Under the pieces are notes generated by a model. The model saw nothing but the letters and a program-made list of their open reading frames with translations. It did no database searches and was not told the DNA's origin. From Chaunax sp. Z400 (taxonomy: Eukaryota; Chordata; Actinopteri; Lophiiformes; Chaunacidae), in contig CM075189.1 in assembly GCA_037577475.1 (NCBI GenBank), positions 16,903,839-16,967,838 on the forward strand: DNA of 64,000 bases, written 5' to 3'. The translations under genes and the position numbers were made by a program. Position 1 is the first letter of the stretch, and each line of letters opens with the position of its first letter. Shown here piece by piece: positions 1 through 12,268 of this stretch.

Positions 1-88
1 TTGCTCACTGCAGCCAACAGGACAGTGGAATGCATGTAAACTCAGTCACTGTGTTTTAGGTGGAAATATTAGCGTCAGCCTCTCTCAC

Positions 89-3000
89 CTGTGGAGTTTT
101 CTCCGGTGCCGGTGGCCGTCATTCGAGCAACGTGATCAACGCCGATTCTCTCCGCTTCCTCTGTGGCCAGAGTGTACGTCAGCTCAGCAAACAACATGGT
201 GGCCTACATTTTAAAACATGCACAGCAGATTAAACAAGTCTCTATGGGAAATTGGTTCACTACTGCAAGGACAGGATGTATTTACAATACAAAACACAAA
301 GATTACCTCGCCATTGATGATGTCAATCACTGATTCATAAACACTAACAGGAAGCTGAGGGAGAAAAGGACACATTGTTTGAAGCAGTCATATCTAAATA
401 CGCCACTACAATATTTTCACATCCTTAGGATGAAAATGCTGACGAACTCACGTCGGTGTGTTTGGTCATTGGGTTGAGCTTGAGGAAGAGAGGGCTCTCA
501 ATAATCTCACACACCTGACAGAGAACAGGGACCAAACGGTAAGAAAATGTACTGTAGATACTATTACCAACAACAAAATAAATTATTTATTATTTGACAT
601 AATGTTGGAATTCAGTAAACACAATGTCTGTAATACCTGAGCACGAATCATTAACAAAACATGTCATAATTTCTGCAATATTAATCCAAGGCTACTGCTC
701 TGTCTTTTGTATTGAAAGTTAATGTTGTAGCTCAAGTATCTACGGTGGCTGACGAGGGTCAACGTGCAGCAATTTAAGAAAGCACAGACAAAAGACAAGC
801 AAATTAAGAATACGGCTTCGTCAAATCTAATAACACGTGAAGCATTTAGGAAACGTGGTGCAAATGTGCACGACATAAACAAATACTGTACATGAATGCT
901 CTGCAAATACACACAACACATTACAGAAACGTGTTGTAAATACAAGAAAAGACAATGGAAGAGCTTCCAGAGGACACACTACTGCTGAACATGGCCTGGA
1001 CATACTTGTTGTTGCTCCAGTTTGTGGCTGATGGAGTTATTTAAGTCGGGTCTGTATCATTATTTATGCTTATGTTGCAGACTGACATGCTAATGCTTAA
1101 CTCGACACATGTGCAGAAAGTGACTGCTGTATGCATCCACCCAAGTTCAACAAGGCCATGAGTCACACACTGTAGCAACAACAAGCGTGTCCAAGCAGTC
1201 TGCGGCAGTAGTGTCTTCTGGAAGCACACCTTTGGTATTTGCAGCATGTTTGTGTACTTGCTGCTTGTTTTTTTTTAAATTCCACCCATTTGTTGCAGCG
1301 CCTTTCTTCTTTTCTGCCCCAGCAGAAATTTGTCTGACAAATTGAGGGCAATGCTGCTGAAGGAGAGCCTTGCCTAGACGTTTAACAATTTGTGTGCAGA
1401 ATCCATTTGCCACTGACTTAGTGAGGATCTGAGAGAAAGTAAAGAATATTCATTTGAAACTTTTGTCTACCTGTTTGTGAATATGGATATCTGACGGGTC
1501 AGGTGGGCCGCCTGTGGTGTACCAGCCCAAGAACTCCATCTCTTTGAAGACCTGTTTGACTGAGAGACAAAAGAAATAATGAAGAAATGTAACAGAAAGC
1601 AATTAATTAATAATAAGTGAATCTAATGTTGCTATCTGACACTGATGTTTCTTTTTAAGTTTTTGGTGGGTGAGGATATGTTTGTAAACCAAATCCTGAC
1701 TTTGACACATTTTGTTCATTGCAGCAACCAAAAACTAATTTTGGAAAAACTATTATGTGACAATTTATTTTAGGATTGATCTCACAGATGCTGGTTTTCC
1801 CAATATCAATACTTAAGTCCCTTCCTGGAACATAAGCAGGGCATAGAAGGTAAGCAACTTTTCTTCTGTCTTCTTAAGGTCCCCCTAGGGAATCGCTGTC
1901 TCCACTGCATTACATAAAAACTGGTCACTATGAATAGAGCTGTATTCATGTCCCTTCACACATACAACCCACTCACATTGTTCCTCCTTGGTGTAGTAGT
2001 ATTCCTTGTCAATATGCACTCGGTCATCTACGGTGTGAGATAGCAACTCAAAGGAGTTCATCACCTCGATGTTTCTCCCCTCCTGCTTTCCGATCAGGGC
2101 TCCAATCACTGAACCGGAAAAACCACAACACATTGAACAAGGTCTGATATAATACATTTAAGGAACAGAAGAACTTATCAGACAAACTGCACATTACATC
2201 ACTAATCGCATGCCATATTTCTTGCATAGCATTGCCATACGTACCCTGCATTGGTCGTCCCTCTTGTGAGCGGATGCGTATCCAGTGGTCGGATATGTTG
2301 AGAATAACCAGAGGGTGCAAGGCCACAGAGACGCTCCCGGTGAGCCCTGAGGCCATAACACTGGGGCTGGCTACGGTCACAAAAACAACAGGGGCTTTAA
2401 CACTTTAACACTACAACAACTACAATAGTACAGACACAAGCAGGTTATTATTTGATTAAATGCTTGACATTAAAATGAAATCAGCCTGTGTTTTTTTTTG
2501 TGACATTTTATTGATGGCTTATCAGTTAATCAGGAAAAAATAATCAGGTTCATCAACAACAAAAAAGAATCTAAATAAATGAAGATAATTGTTGCAAACT
2601 ACAACCAAAAACAGTTGCCAATATGACAAGCTTGTATGCAGCGATGTGTGTCTGAAGCTAATCCAATAACAGTAGTGCCTAGTTTATAATAGAATTACCT
2701 TATGACATATTTATCATTCTGACCTTATCAAATTAGTAAAACACAAATATGGCCTGGTCTATTGCTGTCAGAACTTTTTAACTCTCTAATGTCAATACTA
2801 GCCTTAAAAATTCAGTCTAAATAGGACCATCTGTGATGTGTTCAAAGACAATATCTTATAACTTATTATAACTTGTACAACTAAAGGAAAACGAATGATA
2901 AAAATGATCCATTTATCTGTACTCTGTTGTTATTGAGAGTTGTTCTATGCCATCGTGCTGGGAATTTGTATGCTTAAAACAATTCATCAACATACGCCTA

Positions 3001-3455
3001 GATAAAAAAACAACAACAACAACATCTAATTGAATTCAGAATACTGAACGTTACAGATGGGCTGGTTCATCTCTTGACAGAGGACGTAGTTACAGGTAGT
3101 CCTTTGAGGTTTTCTCATTCTTGCCTGTCCGGTGAGAGCTGGGTTTACAGCACCTCATTCCACCCCCAGTAACAACGCAACAGGATAAGAAAGACTCAAA
3201 ACATCCCAAAAGATGAATTCGTTGACAGCCTTCCACCAGAGCCATGTACGTTCACCCGCTTATGTCAGCAAGCACTGTTATTACCCCTTTGATACCACTA
3301 ATGCACCACATACGGTCACTCATAACACAAATTCACAACACGTGCCACCATCTGCACGCGGGTCCATGTTATTATCAAACAGAAATTACGAGAAAACTGG
3401 AAATATATTCACCTGCCCCATCCACTTCCATTCCTCCACCATTGCTGGTCGCCAT
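89..3455 (-). CDS. cops6: COP9 signalosome subunit 6, 3' end beyond the window
   Basis: Seven coding exons read on the minus strand: 3455-3413 (start codon at 3455-3453), 2370-2245, 2108-1977, 1559-1471, 514-452, 354-307 and 203-89. All introns are GT-AG and the frame stays open through 616 nt. Bases 1-88 are intron and the remaining exons lie left of the window. The product matches COPS6: a short N-terminus (MATSNGGGMEVDGA), then the MPN domain with motifs SVMASGLTGSVSVALHPLVI, IGALIGKQEGRNIEVMNSFE, FLGWYTTGGPPDPSDIHIHK and TMLFAELTYTLATEEAERIG. Family knowledge: COPS6 is a non-catalytic MPN protein that pairs with the deneddylase subunit COPS5 in the COP9 signalosome, which removes NEDD8 from cullin-RING ligases. 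It is divergently paired with fbxl12, itself an SCF (cullin-1) adaptor gene. Identity is secure; exact ends of the small exons are inferred from splice signals. Confidence 0.96.
926..1252. repeat. Imperfect inverted repeat in a cops6 intron
   Basis: Two arms of about 100 bp, at about 926-1034 and 1154-1252, are imperfect reverse complements of each other. Each reads approximately AAACRTGYTGYAAATAC, then GCTTCCAGARGACAC, then CTTGTTGTTGC. They are separated by about 120 bp. The arrangement resembles a palindromic mobile-element relic (MITE-like or foldback) lying between coding exons of cops6. A short open frame on the minus strand through the right arm (1147-1413) is a by-product and not a gene. 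The family is not identified. Confidence 0.5.
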
Positions 3456-3780
3456 CTTGTCCGGTAAGCCGCGCAGGCGCACTGGAATATTCACTTGACC
3501 AATGTTAGGTGGCAATATCTCTACCGGAGTGTGCTGTAAATCAGGCCTGTCGCATTACTATCGTGATAAATTTGTCGGGTGTTTACAGAAAGCAAAAATG
3601 GCTTCGACCTAGAAACGCCACGTAGAGCTTATAGAAGCATAGTCGATGTAATCGGCAAATTTCTGCTAGGTCCTTTAGTTTGATGGGCAGCAGTTTCCTG
3701 GGGATTACTGATGTGAGCACAACCTTTGTGCGTTCGGATATCGGTCCGTGTCCAATGTTGTAAAGAGTTTTGTTTACAAA
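3456..3780. promoter_or_regulatory. Bidirectional promoter between cops6 and fbxl12
   Basis: Only 325 bp separate the two start codons, which point away from each other, so both genes must use this interval or its edges. On the minus strand the cops6 start codon lies in CAAGATGGCGACC, the classic YY1 motif that often overlaps the first codon. Beside it, GCGCAGGCGCAC (about 3472-3482) resembles the NRF1 palindrome. There is no TATA box in the expected place. This is typical housekeeping promoter architecture. Start sites were not determined. Confidence 0.7.
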
Positions 3781-5906
3781 ATGGATGAATTCAAAGCCTG
3801 TAATCTGGACTACTTTCCCGAAAACATTTTGATTGATGTGTTGTCGTACTTGAGTGTACGGGAGCTCGTCAGAGCCGGGAGGTAAGGAAAATGTAACTTT
3901 GCTAACAGTAATTCACCAGTTCTTCGTCTTGTTAAACAAAAGTCAGTGGTGTCTGCCTTAGTTGTGACTCGCGTCACATGATGAAGTTATTTGCTGTATT
4001 TTATGGTGTTGTTTTAGAGTGTGTAAAAGATGGAAACGCCTTGTTAAAGACCAGAGACTGTGGAGAATTGTCGACCTGACTGCATGGAAAGGGGTAAGTC
4101 TGTCACTGGTAATGGGACTTTACCCATTTCCTTCAAATTTTTCCTTTTATACATTGTAGTGTTTATTTAAGCTACACTTTAAATATATATTTAATCTCAT
4201 AAAAATGACCGTACAACTAGTAATATCGCTTGCACATTTAAATCACTGTAAGTTACCGATAGCACATGTTCCAATGGCAGTAACTATCTCTTTCACGACC
4301 AATGAAGAAAAGGGCACACGACACGACGCTCGACGTTCAACCTTCTGTCTTTTGAAACCACTTCAGCAATCTTGGCGTCATGAGAAACTATGTTAAAAAT
4401 GTTGTCAGTCATATCAAAGTCATACAAAGTCTGTATGTTACCATCTCAGAAAAAAAATGTAGTCGAGACTGAGATGATTCTTGTCCACGCATGACTTCTT
4501 ACAACACATCCACCCCCTCATTTCCAGCAGGCCACTTCTCAGGATTTTGAGAAGAAGTAAGCATGTGAATCAAAAGTGAATCAGTCTTGAATTGATCACT
4601 CGTACACTATAATATTTCAGGGCTCCATGGAGGCGTTTACTGAAAATGATTGTATGAGCGATACATTAATCCTTACACAAATAAAGGATACTGATCACAT
4701 TAATCAAATCAATTAATCTTGTTTGCTGTATTTTCTTTTCAGTGTTTATGTGAAGAGCTTTGTCAATTAAGTACTCCACAAATAAACTTGTTTTCCTATG
4801 AGCCTCTATTGAAGTAAATGCTATTACACATTATGATTGTGCATGGTCTGTCCTTTGTGTGTTAGGTGACATCTCGCATACTTTGGCTCTTGCTTCGTCA
4901 GTACCTGGGTTGTGGACTAAGATGCCTGCGTCTGCGTGGTTTGTTGCTTTCTGCCAGAGGAGGCACATTCCTCTCTGAATCTTGGCTCAAAGCTTTGTCC
5001 AATAAGTGCCCTCGCTTGAGTAAGCTTTATCTTCTGCATGCAGACCTGAGAGGCCTGGCCAGTTGCCAGCTCCTACCTCCAACTTTACAGGTGCTAGAGC
5101 TGTGCGGCTGTGAGCTTCCTCGTGAATTTTTCAACCAGACTCCTACTTCACCTGCTCATTCCCAAGCAGAAGCCACATCTAGTGATGGTGCTCAACAGCA
5201 AAGAAGGAATGTCAAAAGAAAACGGCCTGGCTCCCCATCAGGGATTGGTATTGAGAGGTTAGTCCTTAACAACGTGCCCTCTTTCACGGACCAGCATCTA
5301 CAGAGTCTGACATCATGGGAGAGGCTCAGTCGATTGGAGCTGCGCGACACCTTTCGTGTGACGGCTAATGGGCTCCGGAGCTGCGCTGCCAAGGACGGCA
5401 TCTGTGGCGTGGAAGGGCTTTCCAGGCTCAAGTTTTTTGAAATAGGTGTCACTGGACGGCAAGGTTACCAGTTACAGATGGCCTCGCTTGGCCTGGGGGC
5501 AGGATGGCTCGGACTGGAGGAGCTGAGTCTGGGTGGTAAGGAGGTAGGGCCAGGCTTGCTCTGTGCCAGCCGTCTGAAGGATCTAAAGTGTCTATGCCTG
5601 TGGGCTTGCACGCTCAGTGAGATGCAGATAGTACGGAGCTGCAGGATGCTCCGTGGGCTCCGGCGGCTGACGTTTTTGGACGTGATCTTCCAGCCTCGAC
5701 AGTGTCAACCGGTGGCGGATGGGGAAGATGGTGGCGGAGAAGAGCAGGACAAGGTAGAAGCTGAAGGTGGAGATAACAGCAATGCTGAGAACAGGAACCT
5801 AGATGCGAACGATCCCATTCCAAGTTTGCGTCGCTCGCTGGCTGTCCTGCTGCCATCCTGCATGCTAGTTTTCACCAACTGCTCTGTTCAGATTAGTGCA
5901 GACTAA
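3781..5906 (+). CDS. fbxl12: F-box and leucine-rich repeat protein 12
   Basis: CDS join(3781-3881, 4018-4093, 4866-5906), 405 codons plus stop. Exon 1 starts MDEFKACNLDYFPENILIDV and with exon 2 forms the F-box (about residues 12-54, including LSYLSVRELVRAGRVCKRWK). The large last exon carries degenerate leucine-rich repeats such as LQVLELCGCEL, LSRLELRDTFRVTANGL and LKDLKCLCLWACTL. Family knowledge: FBXL12 is a substrate receptor of SCF (SKP1-CUL1-F-box) ubiquitin ligases. The protein is longer than mammalian FBXL12 (326 residues) because of two inserts. One is serine/basic with an NLS-like KRKR (about residues 150-185); the other is acidic (about 343-375). The start was chosen because it opens the F-box exon directly. 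Identity rests on F-box and LRR similarity; another FBXL paralogue is possible but less likely. Confidence 0.88.
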
Positions 5907-7650
5907 ATGAGGTCTCCACTTCTTCTGTATACAAGTTATCAAAATAGAAAAAAACGGTCTTTTACACAGGCTTATGTAATTTTATATAGTGTTATGGTAC
6001 TAATTAATTACTCAGTTGTTATTTTTTGTATCATGCATATAACTGTGTCCTGCCCACATGGGCTTAAAATATATCACATATTCATAGTCAGCTCAATGAC
6101 CACATATACATTTTTAAATTATACTACAAAAAGCATTATATTATAAAAAGCACCAAAATAAAGAAAGCCTTCCAATACATTTTCACAATCAGATATTCAG
6201 ACCTTCAGGTTAAAATATTTCAAAAGTCATTGACCAAATATCTACTGTATAATACTGGAGAAATCAGATCAAGCTCTAATTAGATAGTTCATCTTGCCTG
6301 CTTTTCCAGATTTGGGAAACTCTTTTTATCCTTGAATATTTTTGATTCTGCCAACCTCAGAAGAAGAATGGTACTTCACTAATGTGCAACTACAATTCTT
6401 TAGTTCCTGGTTTCCTGAAATGTTACATGTGATTCAGGGCTATATTTTTATTTAATATACATTTGTCTTTGAAGATTCGGATTTGGTTTAGGCAGGATAT
6501 TTTCAAACCATTTTCCTTCAGATGTGAATAGAAGTTAACTTTAATGCAGCTATATATTGTGATATTGTACATTTTTATGGAAATTCAAATGAGAAACTTT
6601 TTATGGATGAAATAATCAAAGTACCAGATAAATTGAGGCACTTCATGCCACTGATGAAATAATAAAGTCGCCACAAAGCAGTCTTGCACTTTGATTTGCA
6701 GTATTGCCTCAAAGAACCAGACATACTAAGTGGACAAAAATGAAATAGTTTTCTGCTCTGTCTTTTAAATTCAGTCTTGATATAAACAAAATATGTCTCT
6801 GCAAGTCTGTGAAGACATAACAGGTGTCAGCTACTAAGGCACCACCAGCAGTGATCCACCTGTTTCCTGTTTCTTCATTGCTTTTCAACAATATATACAT
6901 TTAGAAAAAATGAATCCATTTGAAACAGTTGTTTGGTTTGGGTGTTACAGAACAGCATAACATATTTTAATGAATATCATCAATTTCCAACTGCCTGTAA
7001 ATTTCCCTTTGTGTTTGTGTATGAATAAATGCTGATAATTGTCTCTTTTTTTCATGAGAAAAAACCTGGATGAGCTGTGTCATTGACATGGATTGTTACA
7101 TTTAAATCAACCATTATCATTTTAAGCTTCTTGAAAGTTACAAATGAAATTTTGTTTTGAATAAATCTATTTTGAGCAAATAAATCTTTATCATCTTTTT
7201 ATTTTGTTACTTCCATCATTCTCTAAAAAAATCACGAAAGATCTTTATTTCATCATTAAAGATATTTATAGTGCCTGGCAGACTGATTTCTTATGAAAAG
7301 TGATATATTTACGTTTTCACACATCAGCAGCAAAATTATGTAATCTTTTCAATTAAAAAAAAAACAACCTCTAAGGAAATGACTTTTTGTTTTACTTAAT
7401 ATTATTGGTTTTCATTGACGTAATAGGCTAGCCAATCTTTCAGACTGCAAGCAATTTTGAAGATGTCACCTCGGCTTTGAGACATAGTTGAGGAATTTTT
7501 CATGCTATTTTTTATTTTTTACATTTCATTGAACAGACGATTGATTCATTGTGAAACTTTACGTTTACCTCTACGGGTGGTTGGCGCTGTAGGGTAGACA
7601 CGACTACCGGTAACAGGAAGAAGGCGGGTGAACATGTATTTATTTCGGGT
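5907..7650 (+). other. fbxl12 3' UTR and AT-rich intergenic DNA
   Basis: Immediately after the fbxl12 stop the sequence is AT-rich. A canonical AATAAA poly(A) signal lies at 6157-6162, giving a 3' UTR of about 270 nt. A second AATAAA at 6661-6666 and others near 7023 and 7171 could serve longer isoforms. I see no exon, RNA gene or recognisable repeat in the rest of the interval; short open frames here lack coding character. Confidence 0.6.
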
Positions 7651-7654
7651 GGGT

Positions 7655-7891
7655 GTCTACCAATCATACGCTTTCTCCAGCAACAATTCTGACCAATGTC
7701 AGTCTTCTGTGTGTACCAGAACCACCAATCACATTCGTGAAGTGCAGCTATTCAAAACATTGGCGGCCGCGGAATTTCAAAATAGCGAGAAGAAGAAGAA
7801 GAAGAAGAATAACAACACAAGAAGAAGAACTTATTCATCTAGAAACTGGACATTCTTCGCTTTAACGTCCATACAATAATTCTTTACTACA
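7655..7891 (+). promoter_or_regulatory. aurkb promoter with a CCAAT array and CHR-like motifs
   Basis: Three forward CCAAT boxes begin at 7660, 7693 and 7725, so they are 33 and 32 bp apart. A fourth box in reverse orientation (ATTGG) lies at 7759-7763, again about 33 bp on. TTCAAA, the reverse complement of the CHR core TTTGAA, occurs at about 7751-7756 and again near 7775. GC-rich CDE/E2F-like sequence (TTGGCGG, CCGCGG) lies between them. Established knowledge: NF-Y sites with 31-33 bp spacing plus a CHR bound by DREAM/MuvB direct G2/M-phase transcription of mitotic genes, Aurora B among them. An (AAG)n tract follows at 7787-7830, before the start codon at 7892. Confidence 0.65.
7787..7830 (+). 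repeat. (AAG)n-rich microsatellite before aurkb
   Basis: AGAAGAAGAAG units are followed by AACAACACAAGAAGAAG. The tract lies within the probable aurkb 5' UTR or core promoter, about 60 bp before the start codon. Confidence 0.7.
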
Positions 7892-10800
7892 ATGCAGGTT
7901 AAGTTTTATTTTTTAAATGTTTGATAGTGATATAAGACCGAACAACAGATGGGTAGCGGTACAGCTAACTAATCCTGTAAGGGAATATAAATTGACAGAT
8001 TCTCACTTGCTAGCTAAAGAAGGTTTGCATCCCTCCTGGGCTAATTTAGCATAACGTCGCGGTCTCTTGTGTGAAAATAATAACAAGCAGTAACTATGTA
8101 TAACGTACATACGCAGTAAATGATATACAACTGTGGATGTTATTTTAAAATGAATTAAACAGTGGTTTAGTTGATAGTGCCTGAAGTACACCAACCATGA
8201 GGCAATGGTACAAACGTTAGCCCATACAAACAGTGGCCTACTGAACCTTAATCATTTTTAAATAGAGAATAAGCTAAACTAACAGGAAGCACTCGCAACT
8301 TATTTAATCATACAAGTCTTCAATTGAACATATGACGATCCTGTTCAAAGTATGGTTTAAATAAATGGTCTTGCAGAAAACGTACATTGCAATGCCAGAC
8401 CTGACGGAAAACACTTATTGCATTCCAGTGCAACAGTGCAGATTGTATACATTGTGGTAGCTACTAACATTATTTTCATTATTGATTAATTTGCAGGTTA
8501 TTTTCTCATTAATCATTTAGTCTTTAGAACATAACACAACACAACAAAAAGATGTGAAAAAAATCAGAATTTTCAAGAGCCAAAAGTGAGGACTTTAGAA
8601 TAGAGAGAGAGAGAGCTTTATTGTCATTGTTGCAGAACAATGAAAGGCAGTTTAGCAGTTTTTAGATTAGCAGCGTGATACAATTCAAGCACACAAAAAC
8701 AATACAAAGGCATGCATGCATTGAGATTACTACTTGTACTTCAACGGGTAAAAGGGCAAAGTTTAACCCTAACATACCTGACTGAAATTTCTCATTATTC
8801 TGATTTAGTGAAGGTAGCACAGAATTTTAAAAATACAACTCGGGTTAAATACTGTATCCAAAAAAATTAAAAACTGGAGAATATATGCCAAGCGGAGTCT
8901 TTTCAGGATTACCTGGTATAAACTTACTTAAAAATCCTTGTTCTGCATTCAAAAGCAATTCTCTAAAATAACAAACACTACTCAGCCACAAATAGAAGCT
9001 CAAATGTTCTGTTTGTCTTGTGTGTTTATCTCTTTTCAGAATAAGGAAAATTATGAGCCAAGAGGTTTCCAGCGACCGGTAAGATGTAATGTTTATAATA
9101 AACAGTATGTAGACTTGTCCACTGCTTTAAGGCAACATTAATTACCAGCATCTGTAATCGGAACATGAGTACTGGCAGCTATGGGTATATGAAAATACTG
9201 TAAACTAGTATTGTTTAAGCCAAAGACATATCAATGCATTACTGTTTCTGTGTGTTTGCTTCTTAATGTCAGTTCACAACTCCCAGCATGGTGGCAGAGC
9301 CACAGCGTGTTCAGGTGAAGCCACGAGTAGCAATGGACAGAAATGCCACCACAGGTAATATTACTGTCCTTGCATATAGACAACAATGAAAAGACACCTG
9401 TGGAAATGTGTCTGTATTGATTATATTACTGTATTATTTTCAGGCCCTGGGAGAGCGTGTGTTGGCTCATCATCCAGTTCAGCCTCAAAGTAAGTACAAT
9501 ATATTCTAGTACTTCTTGAGTTGTGTATTTTACCTTTTTTTTGTCATGCTTTTGTACATATCAGTGATAGCCTCTACTGTGTAACATGAGAATATCTACC
9601 TCTGTACTTTCCCTCAGGAAAGTCTCCATCGATGACTTTGACATTGGTCGACCCCTAGGGAAGGGCAAATTTGGTAATGTCTACCTTGCTCGGGTCAAGA
9701 AGCTGCATGCCATTGTGGCGCTGAAGGTGTTGTTCAAATCGCAGATGGAAAAAGAGGGTGTGGAGCACCAGCTCAGGAGGGAGATTGAGATACAGGCACA
9801 TCTCAAGTGAGTATCCTGAAAAACATTTTCATATTCTCAAAAATACACTGAGGCCATCCTCAAACAGAGCCTGGAATGAAAAGTGCTCAGTAATGTTCAT
9901 TCTAGACAAAATCTCCCTTAGTACAACTCTTTGGTTTAATTTCCTTGCAGGCTATTTACTACTATCTGCTGACGATTACAATAAATATTTATAGGTTGGA
10001 TATGCTGTGAGCTAAATGGTTTTCTTAATTTTCTCAGGTGGACGTTAGACCACATTAATTCAACTCCTTGTTGACTTACTCAACTGATTTGCTCAAATAA
10101 GAATTATGATCTTATGTTTTGAACACACTGACATCAAATTTCCTCAGCCATCTTAATATACAGTTTTGTTTTTCCTCAGGCACCCCAACATCTTGCGCTT
10201 CTACAACTATTTTCATGACCGAAAGAGGGTGTTCTTGGTGCTTGAGTATGCTCCACGCGGTGAAATGTACAAGGAGTTACAGAGATGTGGGAGATTTGAC
10301 GATCGGCGCACTGCCACTGTAAGACTTGTTGCTACTTATAAGAGGAAGGGGTTTCAATTTGTTCTATTATAGTTTTTAAAACTAATAGGTTCACTGACGA
10401 ACACTTTTAGTCATTGAACCTAGTTTGTAAATTGTTGGAGAGTAGTTTGCAAAGACTCACTGTATCCTGTCTTTGAGAGGCAGTTTATTCTTAACTTTAT
10501 TACATCTACAAACTAGTTTAGTTGTGATGAAAAATTTGCATTAGTTTTTAAACAATGTTGTGATCCAATGCCAACCTCTCAACATTTCCAGTACATGGAG
10601 GAGATATCCGATGCATTGATGTATTGCCACGAGAAGAAAGTGATTCATCGTGATATCAAGCCAGAGAACCTGCTTCTCGGCTATCGTGGAGAGCTGAAAA
10701 TTGCCGATTTTGGTTGGTCCGTTCATGCACCTTCTCTAAGGTGAGGAACCACTGCTGTGCTCTCCCACAAACTGCTACATACTGCTGTATCACATTACAT

Positions 10801-12268
10801 CAGGAATCTGCTTGTTGCTCGATGCCTGCTCTCTCTGCTCACATCTTTATTTTAAAACTATCCAGACGTCGTACAATGTGTGGGACACTGGACTACCTCC
10901 CTCCAGAGATGATTGAGGGCCACACACATAGTGAGAAGGTGGACCTGTGGTGCATCGGGGTCCTCTGTTATGAATGTTTAGTCGGAAACCCACCTTTTGA
11001 AACTGCCAGCCATACAGAAACCTACAAAAGAATTACGAAGGTTGGTGTTGGTTGTCAAATATACCCCCCAAATGTTTTTGTGGACATTGTTCTCTGTAAA
11101 CATCAGTCACACTGTACAAAACATGCTTTTGACCGATCGTACTTGTGCACACACAATGATGGATTATCACAAAATTTCTTGCACACACTTTTTTTACTTC
11201 CAAAGTGGTTTATATAAAATGGGTATGAAACATGTCTGCTTACGTCTGCAATCAAATGTTTCTTGCATCCACTAAGTTGTATTAGTGTTTCCCTGATCCC
11301 ACATCCACATAATTTGAGTACAATTCTCAAAACATTAGAAATTTGGGCCAAAAGTTTTTTTAAAAAGAAAACAAAATTGGGATCAAATTTGCAGTAACCT
11401 TTATCATAAAGCCAAGTGCAAATTCCAGTAATTTGCCAATGCTGAGCTTCCTGGTGGTTGTCTTGACTATGATTAACTGAAAAATGATTAATCCTTTAAA
11501 ACAATTTTTCTTTTTGCAGCCACACTGTTTGGAAAATCCAAAGAAGTTCAAACATTGTGTCTTCATGATATTTAAATCTAGACATGCTTTTTTGTGTCCA
11601 ATATAAATCAATCCAAAGTAGGCCTGCATGATATGAAGAAAATTTACAAAGTTCAATATCATTATATGACTTGCAATAAATCAACAAATATTGAAGGGAC
11701 CATATTAGCTCTTCTGTACTTCCTTTGCCATTGCACTGTACTAACTAACCATGCAGAAGGGACCAAATTGAGACCCTTTAGTCTCAGGGTAGCTGTATAG
11801 GTCTTTATCTGATTGGCAAAATGAAATGAATGCATGGCCTATGTAAACGGGTCAGTCTGATTAATTTATGGATAAATGTTTACATGCTGAGTGTGAAGGC
11901 ATGGTGTAAACAAATAAAATAAATTTTTTTAGGGTAGTCTTTTGTGATGTTTAGTCGGCAAATTCATATCGAAATGACAATGAAAAGTGAAAATCTAAAG
12001 ATAAACTTGCATTCCTAATGAAAACATCAAAAACTTTGGCTACAATGATCATTCTGGAGATTCAATGAATAAATGCTATTTTACTGTTTTGTAGGTGGAT
12101 TTGAAGTTCCCCCAAATAATGTCTGATGGTGCACGGGACCTGATCTCCAAGCTACTCCACCACAACCCCACCGATCGTCTCCCACTACAGAGTGTCATTG
12201 ACCACCCTTGGGTGCGCTCTAACTCTCGTCGAGTCCTACCACCCGTCTGCCCAGCCAAGAAATCTTGA
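7892..12268 (+). CDS. aurkb: Aurora kinase B
   Basis: CDS join(7892-7897, 9040-9078, 9273-9354, 9444-9489, 9618-9806, 10180-10318, 10592-10740, 10866-11040, 12095-12268): 999 nt, 332 residues. Exon 1 encodes only Met-Gln. All junctions are GT-AG and the frame closes. The N-terminus MQNKEN carries a KEN degron (residues 4-6). Kinase landmarks: glycine loop GKGKFGNV (72-79), catalytic lysine in VALK (K94), HRDIKPEN (D188), DFG (D206), T-loop RRRTMCGT with activating threonine T220, and LPPE (228-231). The C-terminus SRRVLPPVCPAKKS is typical of fish Aurora B. Known role: catalytic subunit of the chromosomal passenger complex (INCENP, survivin, borealin), which phosphorylates histone H3 Ser10 and kinetochore proteins and drives error correction and cytokinesis. 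Length is normal and all catalytic residues are intact. An AATAAA at 12510-12515 ends the 3' UTR. Confidence 0.96.
8600..8660. mobile_element. Short LINE-tail-like fragment in aurkb intron 1
   Basis: A (GA)n run is followed by GCTTTATTGTCATTGTTGCA and AACAATGAAA. This resembles the 3' tail of fish non-LTR retrotransposons (Rex1/Babar type), which often appear as very short 5'-truncated copies. It is recalled by pattern only. Confidence 0.35.
11618..12000. mobile_element. Possible degraded MITE in aurkb intron 8
   Basis: AGGCCTGCATGATATGAAGA at the left resembles the start of a common fish repeat family beginning GGCTGCACGATATGAGGAAA. The remainder is AT-rich and too decayed to place a right end. 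It lies in the 1.05-kb intron before the last aurkb exon. Confidence 0.25.

Noticed and set aside
664..945. 93-codon minus-strand open frame in a cops6 intron
   Set aside because: Cysteine-rich and low in coding character. It lies within an intron next to an inverted repeat.
7628..7879. Open frame upstream of aurkb as an alternative N-terminus
   Set aside because: It covers the CCAAT array and an (AAG)n tract and does not join the aurkb frame. The two-codon first exon at 7892 matches the fish Aurora B N-terminus.
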